Below the pieces are notes generated by a model. It made no database searches. It was not told the origin of the DNA and saw only the letters and a list, made by a program, of their open reading frames with translations. Both the position numbers and the translations under genes were made by a program. A stretch of DNA of 64,000 nt from Rhodamnia argentea (taxonomy: Eukaryota > Streptophyta > Magnoliopsida > Myrtales > Myrtaceae). The stretch lies in assembly GCF_020921035.1 (NCBI RefSeq), contig NC_063160.1:21487595-21551594 (forward strand), written 5' to 3'. Positions 10,988-23,079 of the stretch are shown one piece after another; within the stretch, counting starts at the first letter, position 1; the number at the start of each line of letters is the position of its first letter.

Positions 10988-13900
10988 ATGGGCAGCACGG
11001 AAGAACCCAACAGGCCCGCCTCCTCCCTCTACGACTCTTCCTCGCCCTCTCAGCCGCTCCTCTCCACGCCCCCGCCTGAAGCCGACCCGCATCCCGAGTC
11101 CGACCCGACCCAGTACCTCCAGATCACCTACAACTACGGCCCTCGACCCTTCAAGGACCTCCCTTTCCTCGTCTTGTTCCTCCTCCTCGTCCTCCTCACG
11201 TTCGCCTTCGGAATCTTCTCCATCTTCCACAGAAACACCGAGTACTCCGACGTCTCCTCTTACTCCTACAGCTCCACTTCCTCGTCTTGCGTCAAGAACT
11301 CCACTTCGCTTGCTTGGCGTAACGCCTTTAATGTTTCTTCCTCTTTATCTTCTACTGTTCTGACGGATTTGATATGGGTTCTTGTTATTACTTTGATCTT
11401 GAGCGTGCCCATTTGTTTCTCGCTTCTCTTGTTGCTCAAGCACTACACCAAGCAGGTCGTTTACGCCTTGCTACCCTTCTTCGTGCTCATTCCGGTCTTC
11501 TTGAATGTCTATTGGTTCGTTGCTTGCACGGTCAGCTCTAGCTGCAGCGACGATTTTCCCTTGGTTTATCGGATTTTGGTGCTGGTGTTTGTGTTCTTGG
11601 TCATTGGGGTGATCGTCTGGATTTTTGTGGCTAATTGGCACAGAATCGAGCTCACCGTGACGATAATTGGGGTCGCCTCTGATGCTCTGTCGAGGAATTT
11701 GGCCTTGTTTGGGGTGTTGCCGTGTATGACTCTAGGTTTGTTGATTTACTATGCTCCCATTGTTGTGTTCTTGGTGCTCGCCAGGCAAAATGGGGAAATT
11801 GTGGCGAGTGAATCGGATGGAGAGTACACCTGTGAATGGAAGCAAGATAGCTGGGTGCCTGCTTATTTTGCACTGGCGATCCTTACTATGATGTGGTCTT
11901 TGACGGTGACGATCGAAGCTCAGGCTTATGTGATCAGCGGAACCATTGCCCAGTGGTACTTCTCCAAGGAGGATACAGCTCCAAGGAGGAGTATTAGAAG
12001 TTCTTTAAGGTAATTTCCTACAAGTTCTCACGCGGTTTCTTGCAGGCTCTCTCTTGTTCAGTGAAAAGAAGATGGTTCCTAACTAGGTTAGAAGATTCCA
12101 TACGGCAATATTTTGACCTTTACCCAGATTAGCTGTTGATGTCCACAATTTAGATGGTTAGTCTTACAATGCTGTGAGTCAGCAAGAAATGTACACATGT
12201 GCCATAACCATAGACACGCTGTGCACCAACTTTAGTAAAGAGTGGATTCGCTCTTGATTGCATCTACTATTATAGCTGGGAAATATTGAATGAGCAACAT
12301 TTTAGAAGGACTATCAATAACCATCACACATAGAGTCGGTCGAACTGACTTGAGTCACTACGAGATATTGATGGGGACAGTGGAACTAGAATGGGACTTG
12401 TGTAATATTGCTGTAGGTGTTAATGCATGCGTGCCAAGTGACCCTTGTAGATACATCAATGTGAACAATTGACTAGATATCCACAATAGAAATTGGAAAG
12501 AGAAAACGTGTCTGCTGGTTATCAATCAACTTGGAAGTGTTGATCTTGTCCTTTGGTTGCATGAACTCTTCTTTTCACTTAGCTTTCAACATTGTGTTGG
12601 GCTGTTGAATGGACTTGTAGTCACCATAACTGGGCTATGCTTTTAGCCTCTCTATAATTCTTAATATCTTACAAATCTTTACTCACCAATGTGAATCAAG
12701 TCCATGTGACATTGGAGTGACATATAATTCCAATACCTTCCATTTTCAGTCACCCATGCTTCTTCGTATGAGACTGCCCTACTCGGGGGTATAATGCTGC
12801 AGGATGATTGCACGGGTAAATTGTTTTCCCTGATGTAAATGTTCATGAACATTGTGAGGTGCCGCTCCACTCATTGTCACTGTTCTTGAGGAGCTAATTG
12901 AAATATGCTATACGAAATTTTGATTGCACATGATCTAAGCTTGAGGAGACTCAAGCAAGTTCAGCCCTGTAGATTGCAGAAATGCAATAAACCATTTTTC
13001 AGTTACATAAGCTCAGAACGCAGCTCTCTTTTTCTAGTACCAGCCACCGCAGAGCATTGGAAGTACCGTCTTCGGTAGTCATTCGCTGTCTCTGAAAATA
13101 TGGACTTTCTATCTGCCTTGAACTCTTCTTGAATGGCCTGAACGATAGAATGTTCTCTGGCCATTTTCTTTTCTGATTCTGGCATTGCTTCTCATTATGC
13201 TCTTTTTCCTCTTGGATTTATTTCTCTCTCTCTTTTAAAGGCTCCACTACTACCCACATGATTCTCTTGCTTCATTAGTAGTTTTAGTAAGTAGGATTGC
13301 TTTAACTTGTTTCCGGTAACAACTGTCATTCATACGTAGGCTCCAACTCGATCTTGTGGGAGACTGCCCTCCTAGGGGGCACCATCAAATCTTTGAAAAG
13401 GGGCCAAATCTTGTATTTGACGGTTGGTGTGGCGGTAGGCTTCACTTCTACGACTACCTTGTCATCCATTACGAAAAGATCTTCCTCCGAGTGGATAGCC
13501 TAGAGGATGAGCTATGTCTTACTATCGCCCAGAATAGGCTGAGAGAGAGTCCTTAGCTTGAGCTTGCATTTACCCCAATTAGATTCAGGCATGATACACT
13601 TTTTCGTTATTGGGAGAATGGTTGAATCAAAATAATTCCCTTTAAAGTTCTATTTCTGTCAGAGGGCAATAGCAATTTACTTCTTTTAAAAGCTTACATG
13701 AATGTCTGGTTAACGTACTCACAGGTGGATTAGCCCTTAGCAGTTCCAGCATTATAGCCATTATCTAAGTTAAGCAGTTCTTTGGACCAAAAAAAAAAAA
13801 AAATTAAGCAGTTCTAACATTATTCCTCTAAGTTGTTGGAGAGAAACATTATAAGTCTCTGGCGACATTTTTGTCTTTGAAAATGATAAAATTGTAATGA

Positions 13901-15787
13901 CATGTTAATTGAAAATGCCTTTTCTTTGTGATCATACAGGAATGCTTTTGGTCCCTCCTCGGGAACAATATGTCTCTCTGGATTGCTTATTTGTGTAGTT
14001 CGCCTAGTGCGGACTGCAGTTGATGGTGCAAAACGGGAAGATGCCCCTGGAATCGTGAACCTTGTGCTTCGTTGCTGTGTTAACACCTTACTATCAGCCG
14101 TTGATTTTTTAAATAAGTTCACCATAAACTTTGCGGCCATAACAGGTGAAGCCTACTGCACATCTGCTAGGATGACATATGAGCTTTTGAAGCGCAATCT
14201 CCTTTCTGCTGTCTTTGTGGAGACTATTTCAACCCGATTACTAGGGGGGATTGTTTTTGTATTCTCAGCAATATATGCAGTTGTGGTAAGTGGTTGAAAT
14301 CAGGTTTAAGTCTTTCATTTGAACGTCTCATGTCGAGAGTGATTTTGAGTTTGTTCAAGTTGTCGTCTTTGCGGTCCCTATATCCAATTTTATGACTTAT
14401 GTGCTACTCAAGACATTCACAAGCATGTAGTCACAGGTGTTCAGAACACATATATTGAGCCTTTGAGTGGCTCCCCTTTTTATTGCCCTATCTGATCAAC
14501 TGACTAAGTCAACACTGAAGACCCTAGTTTCTTTTGAGCATAGAAATCTGAATATACGGACTACCCTAACCAATGCCCTTGAATCATAGTGAAATATGAA
14601 GAGTAGATTTTGGTGTAGATCGTGGACTCTCTCTTGATTTGCTTCGACATAGGTAGTCCTCCTCTGACTTAAAAAAGTGATGGCACCACTCTGATGTTCA
14701 TAAGAGTTGAAATGCTTGCTCTAGATCGAACCAAACCTAATAAAACTGTTAATATTTGTTTATCGGTTTTGTTTTGGGTCTGCTTTCTTTCTTTCTCTTT
14801 TTTTTTTTTTCTGTTTTTTTTTGTCATTGGTTTGGTTTTTGCTGGTTTATAATGCTGAAACCGATAAAATCAAACCAACCTGATAAGTTTTTTTGTTTTT
14901 TTGGTCGACCAAACTCATAAGTTTGATAAGTAAACTTATTTTCCTTTCCACCAATAAAATTTGTAGTTCTTCCCATCTAAGTTTGCTCTAAACTATTATG
15001 TGAAAGTTTTCTAGTTCTCAAATTGCTCATTATTGATTGACTATTGATCTCAAGTAGTACTTGCTAAATATTTTTCCATTATGTTTTGTGGTTCTTATAT
15101 TTAGTTAGATAATGTTTTTAATGTTATTGATAATTAATTGGATTGTATTCATTTTTCCAATACGCGTGTAAAAAATAGTTGTTTTTTTTTTTTTTGGTTG
15201 ATTTACATTGCGCATTGAAGTTTTCTAGTATGTTTTAAACTTCTCACTTGTACATTGACTTGATCGTAGAGGTTTGAAACAGAATAAACCAATAACAAAT
15301 CGAAGTTATTGGTGTGATCTGAGTTGCAAGTGTACTGGTTTGCTTTGGTTCTGGTTGAGATTTTCCCACCAATAAGTTTGGTTTGGACTGAAAATACCAC
15401 CACCACAAACCAAACAGAACCTTGAACACCGTAGATAATATGGCCACTCTCTCTCTCTCTCCCCCCCCCTCCCCTCCTCTCATTGCTGGTAGCCTGGTAT
15501 TGTACTCTGATCTTGTGAATTTTCAGGTGTGGGCTATATTACAAGGCGTAAGCGACCTTGGAGTGGACTCTTACCTTTTGGCAGTTCTGGCATGGGTGCT
15601 GCTGATTGTGGTGCTGTGTTTCTTTATCCATGTTTTAGACAATGTGATAGACACCGTGTACGTGTGCTATGCCATAGATAGGGATAGAGGGGAAGTCTGT
15701 AAACAGGATGTCCACGAGGTCTATGTTCATCTTCCCCTCAGTAGAAACAGTAGGTCGTCTCTCGTCTCGCGGACCCATGCTGTATGA
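10988..15787 (+). CDS. choline-transporter-like protein (CTL/SLC44, PNS1-type), 3 exons
   Basis: Exons 10988-12009, 13940-14285 and 15527-15787 join in frame into a 542-residue protein. The N-terminal 50 residues are a Pro/Ser-rich cytosolic tail. Hydrophobic segments lie at about 58-81, 127-150, 156-180, 192-215, 236-264 and 290-315, with more in exons 2 and 3. Family signatures are clear: ISGTIAQWYF (residues 317-326), RNAFGPSSGTIC at the exon 1/2 junction, and AAITGEAYCTSAR. The family includes yeast PNS1 and animal SLC44 choline transporters. In plants, the best-studied member, CHER1/CTL1, affects sieve-plate formation and membrane trafficking. Substrate transport by this particular protein is inferred. 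The C-terminus is short and hydrophilic, ending SRTHAV. Introns 1 and 2 are long (1.9 and 1.2 kb) and hold no recognised gene. Confidence 0.9.
14740..15420. other. AT-rich intron segment with repeated GGTTTGGTTTT-type motifs
   Basis: This part of intron 2 of the choline-transporter-like gene has many GGTTTGG and CAAACC motifs on both strands (for example GAACCAAACC near 14729 and ACAAACCAAACAGAACC near 15405). It could be an old non-autonomous DNA transposon, but I cannot define ends. Confidence 0.3.
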
Positions 15788-16865
15788 GTAATCATGTGTT
15801 GAAATCCTGTGTTTCTGTAATTCCAATTGTTCTCTGTGAAAGTAATAACTGCCCGGTTGGCAAGTTCAACCTTCAATTATCGGATTGTACAATTTTGAGG
15901 CTGTCAATAAAGAGTGATTCTTTTGACAAGGGATGGACAGTTAAGTTTGTCATGCAGTGTTTGGCTTACAAAAGAAAAACAGGAGCATTAGCTGATTTCA
16001 TCTCCATCCAGGTATATAAATCTCTCTCCTTAGAAAGGAAACTACAGAACCACGGAAAAATTATCTGAAATTGCTTTATCAATTGTGGCTTCATTGAGGA
16101 GTAAGTGTCCCGGGCATCACCTCCCAAAATAAGGCATGAAATGGAACAGGTTTCTTGATAATGTGGGCAGTTGCGCACATATCATGAGTGTCTCTTTTCT
16201 TATATCGTAGGCAGGAAAGCATGTCTTCAGGGCTAGCTCGAACCAGTCATCGCTGCATTCCTCGTTGTGAAGAATCTATCATCCCGATCGAAGCAGGAAC
16301 TGAGGGGAAAAAAAAAAGGATAAACGAGGACTTCACATTCCAGGTGCTGGCAGCTAAAAAAAGATTGCATTCGGATGTTAATATGTTCAGCAATGCTGTG
16401 TCTTCAGATTTGGGTATTACTTATGCCATCCGAGAAGAATTACCCAGAATCCTGTAAAATCACAGACAGATGGCCAGGAACTCCAAGTGATTGTGAATGA
16501 CAAGTAGGGACATTTAGCAAGAATGAAGCTGGACAATCAATGGGGTGCTTCCACCAGGAAGAAGCTAAACAACTAAACTAGAAGCAGGTATACGCAGATC
16601 AACCATGGCCATATATGATCACACCCAGGATTTAACCGGTAAATCTGTCGTGTGGGATTTGGACCATGTGAAGAAGTATGTGAGATTCTAGGAACAAATG
16701 CAATCTGCTCGGTCAGTTGTGGGCCTGTTGATCGTGGTTTTCGTCAAAGTGTGGTTCCATCGATCCACATGAGTGCTTTGTCTTCCCCCCAACCACATCC
16801 GTTCACCTTCCTTCACTCGTCTTTTTGTGCTTGTACGCCTTTCCTCTCACTCGTTTTTTCGTGCT

Positions 16866-16870
<5 letters not shown>

Positions 16871-16926
<56 letters not shown>
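16871..16926 (+). repeat. TC microsatellite, about 28 units
   Basis: This is an uninterrupted TC run of 56 bases in intergenic DNA. It accounts for the Leu-Ser and Arg-Glu repeats of the overlapping open frames, which are not genes. Confidence 0.95.
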
Positions 16927-16927
<1 letters not shown>

Positions 16928-17699
16928 AGCTTGCGATTATCAACATCAAAACTCGGTGCTGCCCTTGTAAAAATCCGAAAGGGTTTTTCTTTATTAGAAC
17001 GATATGATCAATCGAAATTTGACTTTTCCGATCACACAACAGCCACGCATCCGCGCGCACCGATAACCCTAACAGGCTCGCCTTTTTGCAGACATGATGG
17101 AAGCTCCGATTGGACGCTCGCCGTGTATTCCGAGGCCCCGTTCTTATAAAATACCATATCATAGTATTTTACCACATGATCAAAAGAGAATGTCTCCCTC
17201 ATCTTTCCACATGGAATGATCATGGGAATGCTCACAAATCCATGGGGATGCGAAATCATCAAAAGTTAATGCATGTGTTGAAGAATGGGGAAACAAAGCA
17301 ATCATGGCAATCAAGGGTAAACGGTGGTTGGAGGCATCGTATGAAGATGTACATGCAATGCATTTTGATTCATTTCTATCGAGGCTTATTCACGACTTTT
17401 GCCTTACCATTCGTCCACTAACCTGGTCTCCTCTCCCTTATCCATGCTTGAAATTGCAAAAAAGGCAACAAAAAAAAAAAATTATTTTTTTTATTTTTAA
17501 CTTTTTAGTTTTTTTAATCTTGCTTTGCTTTCACGTAAAGACTATGGTTTTTGGAGAAGGGGAACAGAAAGTAAGAGAGGCGGGTATGCGGGGGTAAAGT
17601 CCGAGATGGGACCACTCCATGCCACCATATCTCATTCTCATTTCCTATGCTTGGATAAATCTTTTGGTTCTCGAGAAAAGTTTTGAGAAAAGAAACTTT

Positions 17700-17945
17700 A
17701 AAACGATTAAAAATTTAATCACGTAAGCACCGGCCGTTCTACTTAGGATAATCGGCACCGACTAGACCGCTACATCGGAGACTTTTGGTCTAAATTGGTT
17801 GGAAGAACTAAATTAGCAAATCGTCAAAAATTTTGAGACTAAATTGGCACAATTGAAAGGTTTATGATTGAATTGGCAAATCATGAAAAAATCTAAGACT
17901 AAATTAGCCTAATTAAAGGTTTAGGACTTCTTTGGCTATTTTCCC
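17700..17945. repeat. right arm of a family 1 fold-back element
   Basis: TTGGCACAATTGAAAGGTTT and TTATGATTGAATTGGCAAAT (about 17850-17882) and the preceding GCACCGGCCGTTCTACTTAG are the right arm and subterminal part seen in the elements at 1272-1943 and 25860-26412. No left arm is visible, so this is a truncated copy. Confidence 0.5.
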
Positions 17946-18612
17946 CATTTATTTGCTTAAGTGATTGATGTGATTTTCTAAGGCTTTATCGATTGGTTCG
18001 TCACTCTTGTAGTGGTGCTAATCGTGCTCGGATCGTGACACTTAACTTAAACATGACCACTCAGCAATGTCCGATGCGAAATGGGGAAAATGAGAAGAGA
18101 ATAAACCAAAAGACTTTCAATTAGAATCTTATCAGGTTGATATGATGCTTGGGTTGTCAAATCTTAGTTAAGCATGATGATGTACAATACTTGGTACAAA
18201 AATTTGGGGGGGAAAAGAGGTAGGAAACCAAGATTTTTCAATTGAAATCTTTCAAATTGATATCATGATTCCCTAATTGACAAAGCCCTAATGTGGTTCT
18301 TCTTTGCCAAAATAGAGGAATTCATTAATTGATTTGGTGGGTGCAAATTGGGAAATATGAGCTGAATTGGCAGACACTCCACCGGCTGATGCCAAATCAA
18401 ACACAAAGCAAATCCACCAAATGCAGACACCAAGTTGGACTTTCTAAAGTCCAAAATTAAAAAAAAATATATAGCTAAAAAAATTAAAATGAAAAATGTA
18501 CATGAAGAGGATAAAAACGAGGTCAAAGTAATAGCACAAGATCGATGACCCTATGGGGTGGACAAACTTGTAATAATGCGCAAAATTTAGTGGCATTGTA
18601 GTCCCTCGTATC

Positions 18613-18622
18613 TTTATATAAG
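18613..18622 (+). promoter_or_regulatory. TATA box of ADF5
   Basis: TTTATATAAG lies about 121 bp upstream of the ATG at 18743. This predicts a leader of roughly 90 nt. Confidence 0.7.
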
Positions 18623-18742
18623 ATCAAGAAGCGCCTCTCCCTCCTCCTGGTCAGACCCCTTTCCCCTCCGAGACAAAAAGCACAGAAGGAAGAAGCATTT
18701 CACACAACTCTCTACTTGGAAATCCTTCCGTCCGCATCAACC

Positions 18743-20287
18743 ATGGCCATGGCTTTCAAGATGGTAAATTCGATTTCGATCTCTCTCTCTCTCTCTCTTC
18801 CGAATGTTTTCGTTTGTTTCTTATCCATCCGTGAGCTTGTCTTGTCTGTCGATTCGATTTGGGGTTAACATCGACTTTGGTGCCGGCGGGGCAAGCGCAG
18901 GCGACGACCGGGATGTGGGTCGCCGACGAGTGCAAGAGCTCGTTCATGGAGATGAAGTGGAAGAAGGTGCACCGCTTCATCGTGTTCAAGATCGATGAGA
19001 AGTCGAGGCTGGTCACCGTCGACAAGGTGGGCGGGCCTGGCGAGGGCTTCGACCAGCTCGCCGCGTCCCTCCCCGACGACGACTGCCGGTACGCCGTCTT
19101 CGACTTCGACTTCGTCACGGTCGACAACTGCCGGAAGAGCAAGATCTTCTTCATTGCATGGTCCGTCCCTCCCGTCCCACTCTCTCTCTCTCTCTCTCTC
19201 AGTTAAAACGTCAAAAACGTTCGTATATCATATTCATGCTCTCGATCACGACCCATATTTTAATATCTTTCTCCTTAGCTTATAATTTAGTGGGACCAAT
19301 CAATCTGTCCCTTGTGAAAAAATCTGACGTGTGTTAAGATCAATACGTACTTGGAGTCATATGGAAGAATGTCAATTATTGACCTTAGCGTATAAATTAA
19401 GCTTCCTACAATCATCATAATGACGTAATGATGCGTACGAAATTGCACGTACCGAATCATAATCGGAGATTTGGAGAAATTATAAGATGTGAATGCCTGA
19501 GATTTATTGAAAGTTAGATAGTTTTCTAGACTAAGTAACTTGATAAGAGCTGTCCCACAAAGTCGTAGATCTCGAATCTGACCTTACTTGTCTTCTAGTA
19601 TGGTGAGAGAGAGAGAGAGAGAGAATAAAGATAGGTGCTAATCAATCTTAATCACAGATTACACTTTATAATCTGGCTTTATTTGCAAGTGCGGTAACAA
19701 CTTTCATTTTTTTTCTATTCTGCTGTCAACTTTAATAATGGTAACGTTGGATCCCACCATCTCATGATGGTGCATTTCCCATTCGGACCGGCCGGTAGAT
19801 CAATCAGATCCGGTGTCGCATCAATTCGCGTCGGAGATTAGGTTCAATGAGATAGGTCCGTGCCGAGATCATTGACCCAGGTTCGAAAGGGGTCGAAATT
19901 GCTCCGGCGAGTGGCGGAAATGGGCGATCGTGTAAAGCAAACTCACTAGCATGATGATCAAGTTCAATGAAGGGATACACTAACGTCGTGAATCACATGG
20001 AACGCAAGGCGGGCATCATCGGAGATGAACGAGCTAAAAAAACGTGAAGATGTTTGCGCTTTGCGGAGTGATAATTAGCTAATTCTTCCACTTTATAGAT
20101 GATCCTAATTTTGGCGCGAATTATTTGCTTTTTCAGGTCACCGGCGGCGTCGAGAATTAGAGCAAAGATTTTGTATGCGACTTCCAAAGATGGGCTGAGG
20201 AGAGCGCTGGAGGGTATCCATTACGAGCTCCAGGCGACCGACCCGACCGAGATGGGCTTTGATGTGATTATGGACCGGGCCAAGTAG
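18743..20287 (+). CDS. ADF5: actin-depolymerizing factor ADF5, 3 exons
   Basis: Exons 18743-18763, 18901-19160 and 20137-20287 give a 143-residue protein, the length of Arabidopsis ADF5. The N-terminus MAMAFKMATTGMWV is characteristic of ADF5 and differs from the MANAASGM type of most plant ADFs, so the usual N-terminal phosphoserine context is absent. The ADF-homology domain covers almost the whole protein, with [23 protein letters not shown] and the actin-binding helix [23 protein letters not shown]/cofilins bind and sever actin filaments. Subclass III plant members (ADF5, ADF9) are reported instead to bundle or stabilise filaments. Seven codons form exon 1, the usual early intron position for plant ADFs. 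The second donor is GTCCGT, non-consensus beyond GT, but the frame is exact. Exon 2 is much more GC-rich than exon 3. Confidence 0.95.
18781..18798 (+). repeat. CT microsatellite in ADF5 intron 1
   Basis: A CT tract starts 18 bases downstream of the first exon. A second tract of about the same length follows the exon 2 border at about 19181-19200. Confidence 0.85.
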
Positions 20288-20987
20288 ATCCGACCCTGAT
20301 GAATTACCTTAATCATCGAGGATGCCATGCCCCCATCTCACCTTTTTTTTTTTTTGTTGTGGGGGGGCCCCCTCTTATTTAAATAACTCCAAGTAGATGT
20401 GTTTGATTTGCCTGATGTTTTGGCCTCTTACCTTTCTAGGGTACTTGGCGCACTAATGTAAGTTAATCCCCCCCACTCTCTAATCTTGTAATAAGGATTT
20501 CGGCTAATGGCGTTCGGTAACCTAACGACGAAAAATTGTCAATCTTCTTATTTGTATTTCACTAATTAGAGGAAGCGATTCTCTAATCATGCAAAGCCGA
20601 GGCGATTGAGACATTGAAAGATCGTGATCCTTATAGATGGCTTCAATTAAGTTCGGTCGAATTTCAAAATAGTTCGAAAGTCGAGAAATAATTGAACCAA
20701 TAAATATGCATGAACACGTGCCGCCATGCGAACGAAGTACGGCAAGGATGACGTGGCGTCAAAATTGCATGTGATATCTTCTCGGACAGGAACTAGAATA
20801 CCCATCCCATTAACTTTTCTGTGCAATTGAGCTTATCCAACAGCTGACACGGCAAGGGACGGCCACGTGTGTGAACAGCACGCCCTCTGAGCGAAAACTA
20901 TATGTGAACTGGGCTCTGAGTATTGACTGGGCTGGGCTTTTGGATCTTTCGGGCCCCCAATTACAAATTCTCCTCGCTTTGATATTT
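20288..20987. other. 3' flank of ADF5, nothing else recognised
   Basis: Probable 3' untranslated region, then intergenic sequence without a recognisable gene. The last seven bases (20981-20987) are the left target-duplication candidate of the next element. Confidence 0.4.
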
Positions 20988-21422
20988 GGATTAATACCAT
21001 GAAAAACCCCAAACTGATACACCTATGATAAATTTACTCCAAATTATTTTTTCGACCACCAAAAATCCCAAACTAGTATACCCGTGACAAATTTACCATA
21101 AAATAAATTTTTTAACCACCAAAAATATTAAAATAGTACTTTTGTGACAAATTTACCCTAAGCTAAATTTTTTGACCAAGAAAAACCCCAAGTTGAGGTA
21201 CAAATTTACTCTCCGTTAAATAGAACTAATACCACGAAAAATCTCAAATTGATAAATCTGTGATAAACATGGGGTAAAAATCCCAAACTGGTAAGCCCAT
21301 GAAGCGCCACATGCTATCCAACATAGCAATTTGAGAGTTAGATTTAATGAAAACTTACGGAGGGTAAATTTATCACAAGTATACCAGTTTGAGGTTTTTA
21401 GTTTTCCGTGGTATTAACCCTT
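20988..21422. repeat. MITE-like element, family 2, copy 1, with GATATTT flanks
   Basis: The ends are inverted: GGATTAATACCATGAAAAAC on the left, and on the right the complement reads GGGTTAATACCACGGAAAAC. The interior carries several direct and inverted copies of a unit such as CCCAAACTGATACACCTATG followed by TGACAAATTTACC. GATATTT occurs immediately left (20981-20987) and right (21423-21429), a plausible 7-bp target duplication. It is non-coding. Confidence 0.7.
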
Positions 21423-21429
21423 GATATTT

Positions 21430-22780
21430 TTATCTTTTGGATTTTATGTTTAGGGAAAGCAATTATAAGACTGCGAATTATTGGCCGAGATGACAAGAAA
21501 AGCATCGTCTTGGGACCGAAAATGATGATCGATGATTGAGGTGAAAACCCATCTACCAACAAGGCCCATCCATACCCAAAAAACGATCATAGGACGAGGA
21601 TGGGCCCATCACCAAGGACATTCCCATCATCGCACCAACTTACTATAATGATGATCACCAAAATTAGGAGGAAAATCAGAAAAAAAATGAAAAAAATAAA
21701 TAAAAGTCGCCCCTCGAAGTAATCGATAATAGGCGTATCGTGACATAACAATTCATGCGTGTTCGAAATTGCACATGCATAATTGTTTCTTTATTTTTAA
21801 TCAAAAATGGACATATCGTGACGTAACAATTCAAATAACTTATCTCGAGCTCAGGGCAATCAAATTTTTTTCGATGCTATGTTTTATATTTATTTATTCT
21901 CTTCATATCTTAATTCTTTCACTTTTTCACTAGGAAATCAAGCACACATCTAGTCATTATTAAGACCTACATTTTTTAATCACGAGAAAGTCGCATTTTA
22001 ACTGCGTGCATTCCGGCAAATCATGTCGAACTTTGATTGCTCCATGCAGCATTCGACACCAACTCAACTACCAAATCATGTCGGAAAACTAGTCAAAATT
22101 CAACCTTAGAGACATAGTCCAAAGAGGGAGATTTACTGAAATCAATGCGTGTTTCGCGCATATGCCCAAATTAAATACAGGAGACCTATCAATGATCTCC
22201 ATCGTTGTCACCGGTAATTAACCACCTTCTTATGTTGTCGACCCGCACATTGGAGCCAAAAGATTACTCGATAACTAGAGAAACTAACAGTCACCCATGT
22301 TCGATTTCGATACTTCAGGCGTGATAAAAAAATCGATGCGTTTGCATTACTCTGGCCTTGACAAAGTAAAAAGATTATCGAAAAATGAGTCCCATCGTTT
22401 AAAAATGCACCGTCTTCATTTTATAATTTCGTTGTTGGTTAGTTTTAATACATGAAACGCGGTTCCTTCAAAGTACATGAAATATTGAAATTGTTTTTTT
22501 GGACATAAGCCAATCAAGATCAGCTATCCCTTTTCTGATATAATGAAAGCATGGTAGACAACTAGACATATTGTAAGACTTGTGGATTTCATACACATGA
22601 CTCAATTGAATGAACGATATAATATATACTATATGAGTGTATAATTAAGGACATAAGTTTCCGAGTATGTTATATTTACTCAACATTATGGTCTCTTTAA
22701 CGACAACTCTTCCTTGGTTTTCATTAAAATTTTACTTAGCACATGGTGTTTTCCCAGTTGAAGCTATAAGTAAATTTGAA
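21430..22780. other. intergenic stretch, nothing recognised
   Basis: AT-rich sequence without open frames of note, family motifs or clear repeats. Confidence 0.4.
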
Positions 22781-22948
22781 TCCTTGAAGGATGATTTCTG
22801 ACCATGAGTAGCGAGAGAATGAAATGGAAAAGAAGAAAAAATTTTGAAAGCATTGATATACTCAAGAGTGGGGCAAGTAAAAGTTACACATTGGACCAAA
22901 ACATCCCCTTTTTTCCAGAAAATTTACCCCAATACACTGGAAAATCAT
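22781..22948. repeat. dispersed repeat, copy 1 (partner at 27694-27862)
   Basis: TCCTTGAAGGATGATTTCTG, TTTTGAAAGCATTGATATAC and ACATCCCCTTTTTTCCAGAA occur here and again in the same order near 27694-27862. About 170 bp are shared in direct orientation with substitutions. The origin is unknown. Confidence 0.75.
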
Positions 22949-23079
22949 AACACACATCCCCCTTTGATTCCCCTCCAACAAGAAAGAGCCGCCAGCCTAG
23001 CCGTCGCGCAACCATCGTACGTAGTTGCTTTGAACCTGCCACTATCGTGTACCGTCCCGTGAACAGTCACACTGTTTTG

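Larger units (their letters stand above)
15788..18612. other. intergenic stretch between the choline-transporter-like gene and ADF5
   Basis: It begins with the probable 3' untranslated region. Short frames at 15784-16457 and 17110-17597 show no family motif. The stretch includes a 56-bp TC microsatellite at 16871 and half of a fold-back element at 17700-17945. No gene is recognised. Confidence 0.45.

Noticed and set aside
13356..13556. possible hidden exon in intron 1 of the choline-transporter-like gene
   Set aside because: Exon 1 joins exon 2 exactly at the family signature RNAFGPSSGT, leaving no room for another exon.
16652..17149. 165-codon plus-strand frame with Leu-Ser repeats
   Set aside because: Its middle is the TC microsatellite at 16871-16926 and the rest has no family motif or splice continuation.
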